From assembly GCF_001598435.1 (NCBI RefSeq), contig NZ_BCYY01000025.1:1-64000 (forward strand): DNA of 64,000 bases, written 5' to 3'. The notes beneath the pieces are model-generated. The model worked only from the letters and a program-made list of their open reading frames with translations. It searched no databases and had not been told where the DNA came from. Made by a program: the position numbers and the translations under genes. Source of the stretch: Sphingomonas pituitosa NBRC 102491. Lineage in GTDB: Bacteria > Pseudomonadota > Alphaproteobacteria > Sphingomonadales > Sphingomonadaceae. Below, in pieces: positions 1 through 9,900 of this stretch; position 1 is the first letter of the stretch; each line of letters starts with the position of its first letter.

Positions 1-149
1 GTTTCGTGCGCCTAGCGCCCTGAAACCCGCGGAAAACCGTCGCTTTCACGGTGCCTCGATCGCCGCTCGCATGACCATTTGATGACCATTGCGAGCCGAA
101 TCACGCCGAATCACCGCCGAATCGGGCCTCGAAACGCGAGAATCGGGCA
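1..149. other. Left-edge non-coding stretch
   Basis: No supported gene lies here. The stretch holds short imperfect direct repeats (GAATCACGCC, GAATCACCGCC, GAATCGGGC at about 109-137) just downstream of the M24 peptidase stop codon. No convincing terminator hairpin with a T-tract is visible. Confidence 0.4.
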
Positions 150-1334
150 TCAGCCGAGCCGATCGATCGCTTCCTGCGGCTTCGTGAACCACCGCGGACC
201 CGAATCGGTCATGTGGAAATGGTCTTCGAGACGGATGCCGAAGCGATCGGGCACGACGATCATCGGTTCGTTCGAGAAGCACATGCCTACATCGAGTGGC
301 GTACGGTCCCCGCGCACGAGATAGGCCGGCTCGTGGATCGACAGTCCAATGCCGTGACCGGTGCGATGCGGCAGGCCCGGCAGGCGATAGTCCGGACCAA
401 GCCCCGCCTTTTCGAGAACCGCGCGCGCCGCGGCATCGACCCGTTCGCACGGCACGCCCAACTGCGCGGCAGCGAAGGCGGCCGCCTGGGCTTCCTTCTC
501 CAGCGACCAGAGCGCCTGCTCCTCGTCCGAGACGCGGCCAAAGGCATAGGTGCGGGTAATGTCCGAATGATAGCCTTCGACGGTACAGCCCGTGTCGATC
601 AGCACGAGCTGGCCCTCTTCCAGCGCCTGTTCGCCGGGAAGGCCATGAGGGAAGGCCGTCGCATGGCCGAACTGGACGATGCAGAAGCTCGAGCCCGCCG
701 CCCCCAGCGCGCGGTGCGCCTGATCGATGAAGCGCTTGACCGCCCCCGTGGTGATGCCGGGCACGAGAATGCGGGCGGCGGCGTGGTGGACCGCCAGTGT
801 CATGGCCTTGGCCTGCTGCATCAGCGCGATCTCGCCGGGTGACTTGCGCATTCGGCAGCCGTCGATCGCGGGGGCGCCGTCGACCAGCGTGACGCCAGGC
901 GCGGCACGGCGCAGCCGCTCGGCCATCTGGAAGGGCAGCGCCGGGTCGATCGCGAGCGTGGTCACGCCCTTCAGCGCATCCGCCACCAGCGCGAAGGGAT
1001 CCTCGTCTTCCTCCCACAGCCGCATGTCCGCCTCGAATGCCATGTCGGCGGTGAGCGAGCCGAGTTCGAAGCGCGGGCAGATCATGATCGGCTCGCCGTC
1101 GAGCGGCAGCAGCATCGCGACCAGCCGCTCGGTCGCGCCCCATGGGACGCCGGCGAAATAGCGCAGCGACATGCCGGCGTTCACCAGCAGCGCCTGCGCG
1201 CCCATAGCTTCGGTTCGCACGCGCACGCGCGCGAGGCGGTCCTGCCGCTCGCCGAGGGTGATCGCGGGCGCGCGGTCCGCCCAGGGGGCCAGTGCCGCAA
1301 GTTCGGTTTCCGCGGTGGATCCGCCGATGGTCAT
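150..1334 (-). CDS. M24-family Xaa-Pro peptidase (prolidase-like)
   Basis: Predicted cytosolic metallopeptidase of about 394 aa that would release proline or hydroxyproline from peptides. The C-terminal half carries the M24 pita-bread metal ligands: two Asp in the IDTG...YHSDITRTY segment, His in HRTGHGIG, Glu in SNEPMI and Glu in RLEDHF. The N-terminal part resembles a creatinase-like domain. I start at the ATG at 1334 because GAGGAAGA lies just upstream; an upstream in-frame start exists but would overlap the preceding gene. It follows the FAD dehydrogenase gene by 10 nt, so the two are surely co-transcribed. The context (4-hydroxyproline genes) suggests the substrates are Hyp- or Pro-containing peptides; that part is inference. 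Confidence 0.85.
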   Translation of the reverse strand: MTIGGSTAETELAALAPWADRAPAITLGERQDRLARVRVRTEAMGAQALLVNAGMSLRYFAGVPWGATERLVAMLLPLDGEPIMICPRFELGSLTADMAFEADMRLWEEDEDPFALVADALKGVTTLAIDPALPFQMAERLRRAAPGVTLVDGAPAIDGCRMRKSPGEIALMQQAKAMTLAVHHAAARILVPGITTGAVKRFIDQAHRALGAAGSSFCIVQFGHATAFPHGLPGEQALEEGQLVLIDTGCTVEGYHSDITRTYAFGRVSDEEQALWSLEKEAQAAAFAAAQLGVPCERVDAAARAVLEKAGLGPDYRLPGLPHRTGHGIGLSIHEPAYLVRGDRTPLDVGMCFSNEPMIVVPDRFGIRLEDHFHMTDSGPRWFTKPQEAIDRLG

Positions 1335-1344
1335 GCTGTCTTCC

Positions 1345-2577
1345 TCATGCGTAGAAACGTTGGAGGCCGAAGGGGGCAAGGTCGATGGCGGCAGCTCTCC
1401 CTTCCGCCAGCGCGACGATGCTTTCCCCGGTCACTGCGGCCAGGGTAAGTCCGAGATGCTGATGGCCGAAGGCGTAGAGCAGATTGCCTGCCCTGGCACT
1501 CCGCCCGATCGCCGGAAGATAGTCGGGGAGCGTCGGCCGCGCGCCGGTCCAGCGCGTGAAGGGCGGCCGCAGCGGCAGGCCGAGCGCCACGACATGCGCC
1601 TCCAGCCTTTCCCATTTCGCCGGATCGGGCGGCGTATCGATGCCGGCGAACTCAACGAAACTCGCCGCCTGCACGCAGCCGGCATAGCGAGTGACGATCA
1701 TCGCACGATCCTCGAACACCAAGGGCGGCAGGTCGGCGGGCCAGTCATGATCGACCGCGCGGATATGGTAGCCGCGCTCCGCGATGATCGGCACCCGGTG
1801 GCCCAGCGGCGCCAGCAACCGGCCCGAAGCGACGCCGGCGCTTACCAGCAGCTGGTCGACATCCGGCACCGCCGCACCGTCGACCGCCAGCCGCGCCTCC
1901 CCTCCCGCCAGCGTGAGCGTAGCGCGACCGGGGAGGATCGTGCCGCCCGCTGCTACCAGCGCGGCACGCAGCGCACGATCGAGCGCGCCCAGATCGGCGA
2001 TCTGGGCGGTATTGGTGAATCGGATCGCACCCGCGCGCGCGCTGCCCGGCAGCTGGTGAAGCTCGGCGGGCGTCGCGTCGCGGAATGCCGCCGTGCCAAT
2101 GTCCGCCGCCGCCCAGGCGCGGCGCCCCGCCTCTGCCGCCGCCACGCTTCCCCAAGCGACAACATGCCCCTCCTCGCGCAGCAGGTCCGGCGTATCGAGG
2201 CTGGCACTCAGCCGCCGCCACGCCGGCATTGCTTCGCCGAGCAGGCCCGACAGCGCGGTTCGTCCGCGCGCGAACCTGCTCGGCCGCGCCGCACCGAGCA
2301 GGCGCAGGCCGAAGGACAGCCAGTGTCGCCACGCTGCCGGCGGCAGCGACACCGCGCCGCCTGCCCCGAAGCGACGACGCGGCAGGCTACGCACCGTCGC
2401 CCAGGAGGCGATCGGTTCGACCTGCTCTATGGCGATATGACCTGCGTTCCCCCAGGAGGCGGCACTGCGCTGCGGATCGTCATCGACCAGCCGCACCGAC
2501 CAGCCGGCACGTGCAAGCGCCAGCGCGCTCGCCAGCCCGACCACGCCGCCGCCGATCACCACCATGTTGCGCTGCAT
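1345..2577 (-). CDS. FAD-dependent D-amino-acid (D-hydroxyproline) dehydrogenase
   Basis: DadA/DAO-type flavoprotein of 410 aa with an N-terminal Rossmann dinucleotide motif (VVIGGGVVGLASALALARAG) and the C-terminal segment of the fold containing GHQHLGLTLA. In this neighbourhood the likely reaction is oxidation of cis-4-hydroxy-D-proline, the epimerase product, to the pyrroline-4-hydroxy-2-carboxylate that feeds the DHDPS-family deaminase. I use the ATG at 2577, preceded by AAGG; a TTG sits one codon upstream. It is divergent from the GntR regulator, sharing a 130-bp promoter region with an operator-like site. Substrate is inferred from context; a D-alanine or other D-amino-acid role is the alternative. 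Confidence 0.78.
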   Translation of the reverse strand: MQRNMVVIGGGVVGLASALALARAGWSVRLVDDDPQRSAASWGNAGHIAIEQVEPIASWATVRSLPRRRFGAGGAVSLPPAAWRHWLSFGLRLLGAARPSRFARGRTALSGLLGEAMPAWRRLSASLDTPDLLREEGHVVAWGSVAAAEAGRRAWAAADIGTAAFRDATPAELHQLPGSARAGAIRFTNTAQIADLGALDRALRAALVAAGGTILPGRATLTLAGGEARLAVDGAAVPDVDQLLVSAGVASGRLLAPLGHRVPIIAERGYHIRAVDHDWPADLPPLVFEDRAMIVTRYAGCVQAASFVEFAGIDTPPDPAKWERLEAHVVALGLPLRPPFTRWTGARPTLPDYLPAIGRSARAGNLLYAFGHQHLGLTLAAVTGESIVALAEGRAAAIDLAPFGLQRFYA

Positions 2578-2607
2578 CAAGTTCGCCTTGCCCAGATTGA
2601 GATAGAG

Positions 2608-2618
2608 GTATACTGTAT
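2608..2618. promoter_or_regulatory. Putative GntR operator (GTATACTGTAT)
   Basis: The 11-mer GTATACTGTAT contains the odd-centred palindrome ATAC-T-GTAT, of the kind bound by FCD-type GntR repressors. It lies between the divergent dehydrogenase and GntR genes. An almost identical 11-mer occurs at 6750-6760 upstream of the deaminase gene, with one mismatch. Regulation of both hydroxyproline transcription units by the local GntR protein is inferred. Confidence 0.5.
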
Positions 2619-2708
2619 TTCAAGGCCGTACGCGCCAATTGTCGCTTGCCCAGCGCGCGGAAACCATGGCCTCCGTATCCGTGATCGCACCAAGGAAAGT
2701 CCCGCCGC

Positions 2709-3353
2709 ATGAGCATCGTCGTCCGCACGCTTTCGGAACAGATCTTCACGATCGTCCGCGAGCAGATCGTCTCCGGCAAGCTGCCGGTGGATCAGGCGAT
2801 CCGGCAGGACGCGCTCGCCAACCAGCTCGGCGTCAGCAAGATCCCGTTGCGCGAGGCGCTGGCGCGGCTGGAGCAGGAAGGGCTGCTCGTCGGCCAGGCG
2901 AACCGCGGCTATTTCGTGCGCGCTATGTCCTCGGGCGAAGCGGAAGAAATCTTCGCGCTGCGGCTGGCGATCGAACCGGATGCCGTCGCCGCCGGCGCCC
3001 TGTCCGCCACCGATGCCGACCGGGCTGCGGCGCGCGATGGTCTCGCCGCGCTCGATCTGGCCGCGGCCGAGCATCTCGACGAAGTCGCCGCGCGCAATCG
3101 CGAGTTCCACATCGCGCTGGTCCGTCCGGGCGGGCGGCTGCTCACCACCCAGCTCGTCGAGCGGCTGCAGATCCTGGCCGAGCGCTATGTTCACAAGCAT
3201 CTCGAGCCGGCGGGCCGCGAGGATCGGGCGCATCTGGAACATGCCGAGCTGATGACCGCGTGGGAGAGCGGCGATGCCGATCGCGCCCGCGCGCTCGCCC
3301 GCGCCCATATCGAAGGCACACTCACCGACCTGCGCCGCCAGTTGAACGGCTGA
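2709..3353 (+). CDS. GntR-family (FCD) transcriptional regulator of the hydroxyproline genes
   Basis: A 214-aa regulator. Residues about 7-70 form a winged HTH (GVSKIPLREALARLEQEGLLVGQANRGYFV is the recognition part, read in pieces), followed by an all-helical FCD ligand-binding domain with Asp, Arg and His residues (for example NREFHIALV and HLEHAEL) that fit metal or ligand coordination. The start ATG follows AAGGAAAG. It is divergent from the dehydrogenase gene and convergent with the permease, leaving only 3 nt between the stop codons. The probable effector is hydroxyproline or a pathway intermediate. Two GTATACNGTAT sites, at 2608 and 6750, are candidate targets. Confidence 0.85.
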   Translation: MSIVVRTLSEQIFTIVREQIVSGKLPVDQAIRQDALANQLGVSKIPLREALARLEQEGLLVGQANRGYFVRAMSSGEAEEIFALRLAIEPDAVAAGALSATDADRAAARDGLAALDLAAAEHLDEVAARNREFHIALVRPGGRLLTTQLVERLQILAERYVHKHLEPAGREDRAHLEHAELMTAWESGDADRARALARAHIEGTLTDLRRQLNG

Positions 3354-3356
3354 GCC

Positions 3357-4763
3357 TCAGCCGCGCGCCAGCACGCTGCGGGCGCGCCCATAGAGGAAGT
3401 AGACGGCAAGGCCCGCGACGTTCCAGAGCAGGAAGCGGACCAGCGTCTTCTCCGGCAGCGAGAACAGCAGATAGAGGCAGCCCAGCACCGCCAGCGTGCC
3501 CACCAGATAGGGCTGCGGGCAGCGGAAGATGCGTGGCGCATCGGGCGCGCGGCGGCGCAGCAGCATCATGCAGACGCCCACGGCGATAAACGCGATCAGC
3601 GTGCCCGCATTGGCGAGCTCGGCAATCTCGTCGAGCCGCAAGAAACCGGCGACCGCCGCCACGAACAGCCCGGTGATGCCGGTGACCAGTACCGGCGCGC
3701 CGGTCCGCGGCGAGACCTTGGCGAGCGCACGCGGCAACAGCCCGTCGCGCGCCATCACGAAGAAGATGCGGCTCTGCCCGTACATCATCACCAGGATCAC
3801 CGAGGGGAGCGCGACCAGCGCGGCCGCGGCGATGGCCCAGGCGGCGAAAGGGTGGCCGAGCGTGCGCAGCACCAGCGCCAGCGGTTCGGGCGAGTTGCCG
3901 AGCGTCGCGGTCGACATCGCGCCTACCGAGGCGACTGCGACCAGAATGTAGATGGTGGTGCACAGCGCCATCGATCCGACGATGCCGATGGTCAGGTCGC
4001 GGCCGGGGTTCTTGGCTTCCTCCGCCGAAGTAGCGACGGCATCGAATCCGTAAAAGGCGAAGAACACGATCGCGGCGGCGGCCATCACCCCGCGGGTCGC
4101 GGTTCCCTCGGCATGGCTGGCGAAGCCGTGCGGCATGAAGGGGTGGAAGTTGGCGGCGTCGAAGCCCGGCAGCGCGAGCGCGACGAACACGGCGAGCGCC
4201 ACCAGCTTGATGACGACCAGGACGATGTTGAGCGTCGCGCTCTCGCGCGTGCCGAGCATCAGCATGCCGGCGATGGCGAAGGAGACGAGCACGGCGGGCA
4301 GGTTGACCAGGCCGCCGGCGTGCGGCCCCTGGAGGAGCAGCGCGGGCAGATGCACGCCCGCGGATTCGAGCCAGCCGACCAGATAGCCGGACCAGCCCAC
4401 CGCCACCGCCGAGCAGGCGAGCGAATACTCGAGGATCAGGCTCCAGCCGACGACCCAGGCGATCGTCTCGCCCAGCACCGAATAGCTGTAGGTATAGGCG
4501 CTGCCGGCGGCCGGGATCATCGTTGCGAGCTCGGCATAGGCGAGTGCCGCGCAGGCGCACACTGCGCCGGCGATCACGAACGCGAGGATCACGGCGGGGC
4601 CGGCCCGTTCGGCGCCGACGCCGGTCAGCGTGTAGATGCCGGTCCCGACGATCGCGCCGACCCCCAGCGCGATCAGGTGCGGCCAGGAAAGCGTGGGGCG
4701 CAGCCGATGCGCGCTATGGCCCGTGCTGCGTTCGATCGGCTTGACCGGTCCCCAAAAACCCAT
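3357..4763 (-). CDS. APC-family amino-acid permease
   Basis: Inner-membrane transporter of 468 aa with about 12-14 hydrophobic segments. The first helix has the APC signature (ALGVGAIVGTGIYTLTG), and the next segment includes the conserved YAELATMIPAAGSAYTY motif typical of the cationic amino acid transporter (CAT) branch. The C-terminus ends in short extra helices, as in CAT-like proteins. The ATG follows GGGGGACGC. It is the last gene of the deaminase-epimerase-permease operon, 23 nt after the epimerase gene. Import of trans-4-hydroxy-L-proline is the contextual inference; the family also moves other amino acids. Confidence 0.85.
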   Translation of the reverse strand: MGFWGPVKPIERSTGHSAHRLRPTLSWPHLIALGVGAIVGTGIYTLTGVGAERAGPAVILAFVIAGAVCACAALAYAELATMIPAAGSAYTYSYSVLGETIAWVVGWSLILEYSLACSAVAVGWSGYLVGWLESAGVHLPALLLQGPHAGGLVNLPAVLVSFAIAGMLMLGTRESATLNIVLVVIKLVALAVFVALALPGFDAANFHPFMPHGFASHAEGTATRGVMAAAAIVFFAFYGFDAVATSAEEAKNPGRDLTIGIVGSMALCTTIYILVAVASVGAMSTATLGNSPEPLALVLRTLGHPFAAWAIAAAALVALPSVILVMMYGQSRIFFVMARDGLLPRALAKVSPRTGAPVLVTGITGLFVAAVAGFLRLDEIAELANAGTLIAFIAVGVCMMLLRRRAPDAPRIFRCPQPYLVGTLAVLGCLYLLFSLPEKTLVRFLLWNVAGLAVYFLYGRARSVLARG

Positions 4764-4786
4764 GCGTCCCCCAGATTTCGTTGTGA

Positions 4787-5785
4787 TCAGACGACCGAGA
4801 AGCCGGCCCAGAACGGGTCTTCGCGATCGATCCAGATGGTGTTGAAGCCCGTCGCGATCGCCGAGCCTTCGATAGAAGGGATGATGCCGGGCCGGTCACC
4901 CACCATCACCGCCTCTTCGACCCGGCCGATGAAGCGGCTGCCGATATAGCTTTCGTGCACGAAGCGGTCGCCGACCTGTAGGCGCCCCTGCTGCTCGAGA
5001 TGCGCCAGCCGCGCCGAGGTGCCGGTACCGCACGGGCTGCGGTCGATCGCCCGCTCACCGTAGAAGACGGCATTGCGGCCGTCGGCGCCTTCCCCCTTGG
5101 GCTTGTCCGCCCAGAGGACGTGGCTGACGCCCCGGATCCGGTCGTCGAGCGGATGCACCGGCTCTACGGCCTCGCGCATCAATGTGCGGATGGTGCGGCT
5201 GAGCTCGACGATGCGCGAGGCGCCGAGATCGTCGAGGCCGGTATAGGGCCCCTGCGGCTCGATGATCGCATAATAGTTGCCGCCATAGGACACGTCGACC
5301 ACGAGCGGACCGAAGCCCGGCACCTCGATTTCGATCCCCGTTGCGGCGACATAGGCAGGCACGTTGCGGATCCGCACCCAGCGCACGCGATCGCCCTCGG
5401 TGCCATAGGTGATGTCGATCACGCCTGCCGGCACCTCGATACGCAGCTGCCCCGGCGTGCGCGGGGTGATCAGCCCGTGTTCGAGGCCGAAGGTGACCAT
5501 GCCTATGGTGCCGTGGCCGCACATCGGCAGGCATCCCGAGGTCTCGATGAACAGGATGCCGCAATCGGCATCCTCGCGGGTGGGCGGGTAGAGGAACCCG
5601 CCCGACATCATGTCATGCCCGCGCGGTTCGAAGCACAGCCCCGTGCGGATCCAGTCGAACCGCTCGAGAAAGTCCGCGCGCCGCGCCAGCATGTCGCTGC
5701 CCCGCAGCAGCGGCGCCCCACCCGCAACCAGCCGCACCGGATTGCCTGCGGTATGACCGTCGATGCAGAAGAAGGTGTGGCGCAT
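4787..5785 (-). CDS. 4-hydroxyproline 2-epimerase (proline racemase family)
   Basis: A 332-aa cytosolic enzyme interconverting trans-4-hydroxy-L-proline and cis-4-hydroxy-D-proline through a two-base mechanism. Both catalytic cysteines are visible: Cys89 in the MCGHGTIG motif and Cys252 in SPCGTGTSARL. The second Cys distinguishes epimerases and racemases from trans-3-hydroxyproline dehydratases, which have Thr there. The length matches the family. The gene begins 6 nt after the deaminase stop codon. Proline racemase activity cannot be excluded from sequence, but the neighbouring D-amino-acid dehydrogenase and DHDPS-type deaminase strongly favour hydroxyproline. Confidence 0.92.
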   Translation of the reverse strand: MRHTFFCIDGHTAGNPVRLVAGGAPLLRGSDMLARRADFLERFDWIRTGLCFEPRGHDMMSGGFLYPPTREDADCGILFIETSGCLPMCGHGTIGMVTFGLEHGLITPRTPGQLRIEVPAGVIDITYGTEGDRVRWVRIRNVPAYVAATGIEIEVPGFGPLVVDVSYGGNYYAIIEPQGPYTGLDDLGASRIVELSRTIRTLMREAVEPVHPLDDRIRGVSHVLWADKPKGEGADGRNAVFYGERAIDRSPCGTGTSARLAHLEQQGRLQVGDRFVHESYIGSRFIGRVEEAVMVGDRPGIIPSIEGSAIATGFNTIWIDREDPFWAGFSVV

Positions 5786-5791
5786 GGGAGT

Positions 5792-6715
5792 TCAGGCTGC
5801 CTTCGACGTGCGTTGGCTGGGGCGGGTTGCCGCGGCTTCTTCGACCCAGCGGATCACCTGCGCACGGCGTTCGCCCGAAAGCGGCAGGCGCGGCATGCGG
5901 ACCCGCTCGTTGCCGCGGCCCATGATCTGCTCGGCGAGCTTGATCGACTGCACCAGATCATGCTCGGCATCGAGGTGGAGGAGCGGCATGAACCAGCGGT
6001 AGATCTCGCGGGCCTCGTCGTACCGACCTTCGTTGAACGCCGAGACCAGCCGCACCGATTCCTCCGGGAAGGCGCTGGTAAGGCCCGACACCCAGCCCGA
6101 CGCGCCCAGGAAGAGGCCTTCCAGCGCCACATCGTCCAGGCCGGCCATCAGCGTGTAGCGATCGCCATAGCGGTTGAAGAGGTCGGTGAAGCGACGCGGA
6201 TCGGGCGCGCTTTCCTTGACGGCCACGATGTTCTTCACATCGGTCAGCCGGTCCAGCGTCTCGGTGTCGATCGACACGCGATAGGCCGGCGGGTTGTTGT
6301 AGAGCATGATCGGCAGCGAGGTCGCCGCCGCGACGGCGCGGAAATGCGCCTCCAGCTCCTCGGCGGTCGGCACATAGACCATGGCCGGCAGCAGCATCAG
6401 CGCATCGATGCCGATCTTCTCGGCGTCCCGGGCATATTCGATCGCGCGCGCGGTCGTGAATTCCGACACACCCGCCACCAGCGGTACGCGCTTGCCGACC
6501 GCTTCCACGCCGGCGCGCAGCACCAGGCGCTTCTCGTCGGGCTCGAGCGAGTTGTTCTCGCCGCACGTGCCGAGCAGGATCAGGCCATCGACGCCATCGT
6601 CGACCAGCGCGGTCTGAACACGCTGGGTCGCTGCGAGATCGACCGAAAGGTCCGCGGCAAACTGAGTGGTCGCCGCGGGATAGACGCCGGTCCAGAGCGT
6701 CTTGGCTGCAGTCAT
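5792..6715 (-). CDS. DHDPS-family pyrroline-4-hydroxy-2-carboxylate deaminase (probable)
   Basis: A 307-aa TIM-barrel enzyme of the dihydrodipicolinate synthase/N-acetylneuraminate lyase family. Visible features are the GTCGENN loop (about residues 49-55), Tyr139 in MLYNNPP and the Schiff-base Lys167 in VAVKES. In bacterial hydroxyproline pathways a member of this family deaminates 1-pyrroline-4-hydroxy-2-carboxylate to 2-oxoglutarate semialdehyde, which fits here. I start at the ATG at 6715, preceded by GGAGG; a TTG six codons upstream would put that Shine-Dalgarno inside the gene. It is first in the operon with the epimerase and permease. The final enzyme, a 2-oxoglutarate-semialdehyde dehydrogenase, is not in the window. 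Confidence 0.8.
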   Translation of the reverse strand: MTAAKTLWTGVYPAATTQFAADLSVDLAATQRVQTALVDDGVDGLILLGTCGENNSLEPDEKRLVLRAGVEAVGKRVPLVAGVSEFTTARAIEYARDAEKIGIDALMLLPAMVYVPTAEELEAHFRAVAAATSLPIMLYNNPPAYRVSIDTETLDRLTDVKNIVAVKESAPDPRRFTDLFNRYGDRYTLMAGLDDVALEGLFLGASGWVSGLTSAFPEESVRLVSAFNEGRYDEAREIYRWFMPLLHLDAEHDLVQSIKLAEQIMGRGNERVRMPRLPLSGERRAQVIRWVEEAAATRPSQRTSKAA

Positions 6716-6932
6716 AAGAACACGATCCTCCAAAGGGTTGGATGATTTCGTATACGGTATCCCAGTTCAGCGCAAGGCCTGCACGAAGGAGTGCACATTT
6801 TTCGTCTCGACCGAAAGGCCCCTCGGAACGCGTGATGCACGGGCGCGGGCCCGGCTGGCTGCCCTCCTGCCCGGGAACGGCGGAGCAGACCGCTCGTTAG
6901 CGGTAGCTCGCTCGTTCCAAAGGCTTTCCAGC
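6716..6932. other. Divergent intergenic region, hydroxyproline operon and helicase gene
   Basis: A 217-bp spacer with no supported gene. It carries the operator-like site at 6750-6760, 35 bp upstream of the deaminase start codon. I see no clear sigma-70 hexamers for the helicase gene and no alphaproteobacterial LexA box (GTTC-N7-GTTC) upstream of it. Confidence 0.4.
6750..6760. promoter_or_regulatory. Putative GntR operator (GTATACGGTAT)
   Basis: GTATACGGTAT differs by one base from the 2608-2618 site and keeps the ATAC-N-GTAT palindrome. It sits just upstream of the first gene of the deaminase-epimerase-permease operon, where a repressor would block transcription. The pairing of the two sites with the GntR gene is the main argument for function. 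Confidence 0.5.
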
Positions 6933-9900
6933 ATGGCTTCACCTCGCGGTCCCGTTGCACGCGCGATCGCGCCCACCCAGGCGCCGAACGCCTTGCCAGC
7001 GGGCGACGTCGCCGCCCTGCTTGCCGAGACGCTGGGATCCGACGATCTGCTGTTCGCCGCCGGCGACGAACCGCGTGCGATCGCGGTCGCGCGGGCGCTG
7101 ACGGCACTCGCCCCGGAGGCCATGGTCGTGTTCTGCCCGGGTAGCGATGCCCTGCCCGGCGATGCCGCCCCGGCTTCGCCTGCCAATGTCGGCGAGCGAG
7201 TCGCTGCCCTGCGCCGGCTGTATCTCGCGCAGGCGGAGAAGGAACGCCCGCGGATCGCGTGCATCACCACCGGTGAGGCGCTCGCCCGCCGCTACCCGCC
7301 GGCCGAAGCCTTTGACGCAGCCCCGCCGCGCATCGCCGTGGGCGAGCCTGTCGACCTTCCAGCGCTGTTCGCAGCGCTGGTCGAAGCCGGCTATGTCGAG
7401 GACGAGCGCGTCGACGAACCGGGCGAGGTCGCGCTGCGCGGCCAGGTTCTGGACGTCTACCCCGCCGATGCTGACGCGCCGCGCCGGGTCGAGGTGGTCG
7501 ACGGCCGCGCGATCGCGCTGCGCAGCTACGACCCGGGCACCCAGCGGACCACCGGCGATTGCAAGGCGCAGGAACTCGGCCGCGTCGCCGAACCGCCGCT
7601 TGGCGCGGATGGCGTACCGCTGCCGGCGCATCTTCCGGGTGCATTGCTGGCGATCGAACCCGCCGCAGACGATCGGCGCAAGCGCTTCCTCGCACTCGCC
7701 GCCGATTCCAGGCGGCGCCGGCCCGGGCGGGGCCTGCGCGATGTGATCGAAAGCGCGCAGTGGGAGGCGACAACCGGGGCGCATTCGCCGCTGGTCGTCG
7801 CGCCTGCAGGCGATCCCCCGCCCCGCTTCATCGAAGGCCGCGCCCCGCTTCGCGCCTTCGCCCGTGTCGCGCGCGACGCGGTTGCAGCGAGGGAGCGGCT
7901 GGTGCTGCTCGGCAGCGCCCGCGATCTCCGCTTCCTGCGCAGCCGCGTTGCCGGCGTGCTGAAGATGGATCTCGCCGACGTCGCAAGCTGGGCCGAGCTC
8001 CAGCGCCAGCCGCCGGGCACCGTGGCGCTGCTGGAGGCGCCGGTGGACCGCGGCTTCCGGCGCGGCGGTATCGTCGCCGTGGCAGCCGCCGATTTGCTCG
8101 GCAGCCGCGCGGAGCGCGACACGGGCACGACCGGCGCCGCCGACACCAGCCTGTTCGGGCAGACCGAGATCCGTCTGGGCGACCTGGTCGTCCACGAGGA
8201 TCACGGCATCGCCGTGGTGACGGGCCTGGCGCCCATGCCCGGCGACGACGAAGCCGGCGGCGACGCCATCGCGCTTGCCTATGCAGATGGCGGGGTGCGA
8301 CTGGTGCCGGTGGCAGAGGCCGACCGGCTGTGGCGCTATGGAGGCGATGCGGATGCGGTGGCGCTCGACAAGCTCGACGGGTCCAGCTGGCAGAAGCGGC
8401 GCGGCGCGATCGATCTCGCCATTGCCGAGACCGCGCGGGGGATGATCGCGCTGGCCGAGGAGCGGCTGGCGCGGACGGCACCGGTGCTCGCGCCGGACAC
8501 CGCGTCCTATGAGCGGTTCGTCGCAGGCTTCCCCTATAGCGAGACGCGCGACCAGGCACGCGCGATCGAGGCCGTGCGCGGGGACCTGGTCGCCGGCACG
8601 CCCATGGACCGGCTCGTGATCGGCGACGTCGGCTTCGGCAAGACCGAAGTCGCCCTTCGCGCAGCCGCGCTCGCCGCCCTTGCCGGCCATCAGGTTGCGA
8701 TCGCGGCGCCGACCACCGTGCTTGCCCGCCAGCATCTGGAGACCTTTGGCGAACGGTTCGAAAACAGCGGCATCGCGGTGGCCGGCCTCTCCCGCCTGTC
8801 GAGCGCGGCGGAGAAGAAGCGGGTGAAGGCGGGGCTTGCCGACGGATCGATCCAGGTCGTGATCGGTACGGGTGCGGTCGCCGGCAAGGGCGTCACCTAC
8901 GATCGGCTCGCGCTCGTCATCATCGACGAGGAACAGCGCTTCGGCGCCGCCGACAAGGAGAAGCTCCGCACGCTCGGCGCCGGCCATGTGCTGACGCTGA
9001 GCGCCACGCCGATTCCCCGCACGCTGCAGGCGGCGCTGGTCGGCATCCAGCATCTTTCCGTCATCGCCACGCCGCCGGCCCGCCGCCAGCCGATCCGTAC
9101 GGCGGTGGGCAGCTTCGACGAGCGCCTGGTCCGTGCCGCGCTGCTGCGCGAGCGGAGCCGTGGCGGCCAGAGTTTCGTCGTCGTTCCGCGGATCGAGGAC
9201 ATGGCGCCGCTCGCCGCGAAGATCGCGACGCTGGTGCCGGAGCTCGAGCTGCTCCAGGCCCATGGCAAGATGCCGGCGGCGGAGATCGACGAGGCGATGG
9301 TGCGTTTCGGTCGCGGCGACGGCGATGTGCTGCTGGCCACCAACATCATCGAGGCCGGACTGGACGTGCCGCGCGCCAATACCATGGTCCTTTACCGCGC
9401 CGATCGCTTCGGGTTGAGCCAGCTGCACCAGCTGCGCGGCCGGGTGGGGCGCGGCAGTCGGCGGGGCCAGGTACTGCTGCTGACCGAACCCGACAGGCCG
9501 ATCAGCCCGCGCACGCTCAAGCGGCTCCGAACGCTGGAGGCGTTCGACCGGCTGGGCGCCGGCTTCGCGATCAGCGCGCAAGACCTCGACATGCGCGGCG
9601 CCGGCGACCTGCTAGGCGAGGCGCAGGCCGGGCACATGAAGCTGATCGGCGTGGACCTCTATCAGCACCTCCTCGAAGCGGCGCTGCGCACCGCCCGCGG
9701 CGAGCCGGTGGAGCGCTGGGCGCCCGAACTCCATCTGGGCGTGCAGGGATGCCTTCCGGAAAGCTGGATCCCGGACGAGGAATTGCGCGTCGGCTTCTAC
9801 GTCCGCCTCGCGCGCGCCGCGGACGGCGGGGCGATCGATGCGCTCGAGGCGGAACTGGAGGACCGCTTCGGCGCGCTGCCCGAAGCAGCGGCGACGCTGC

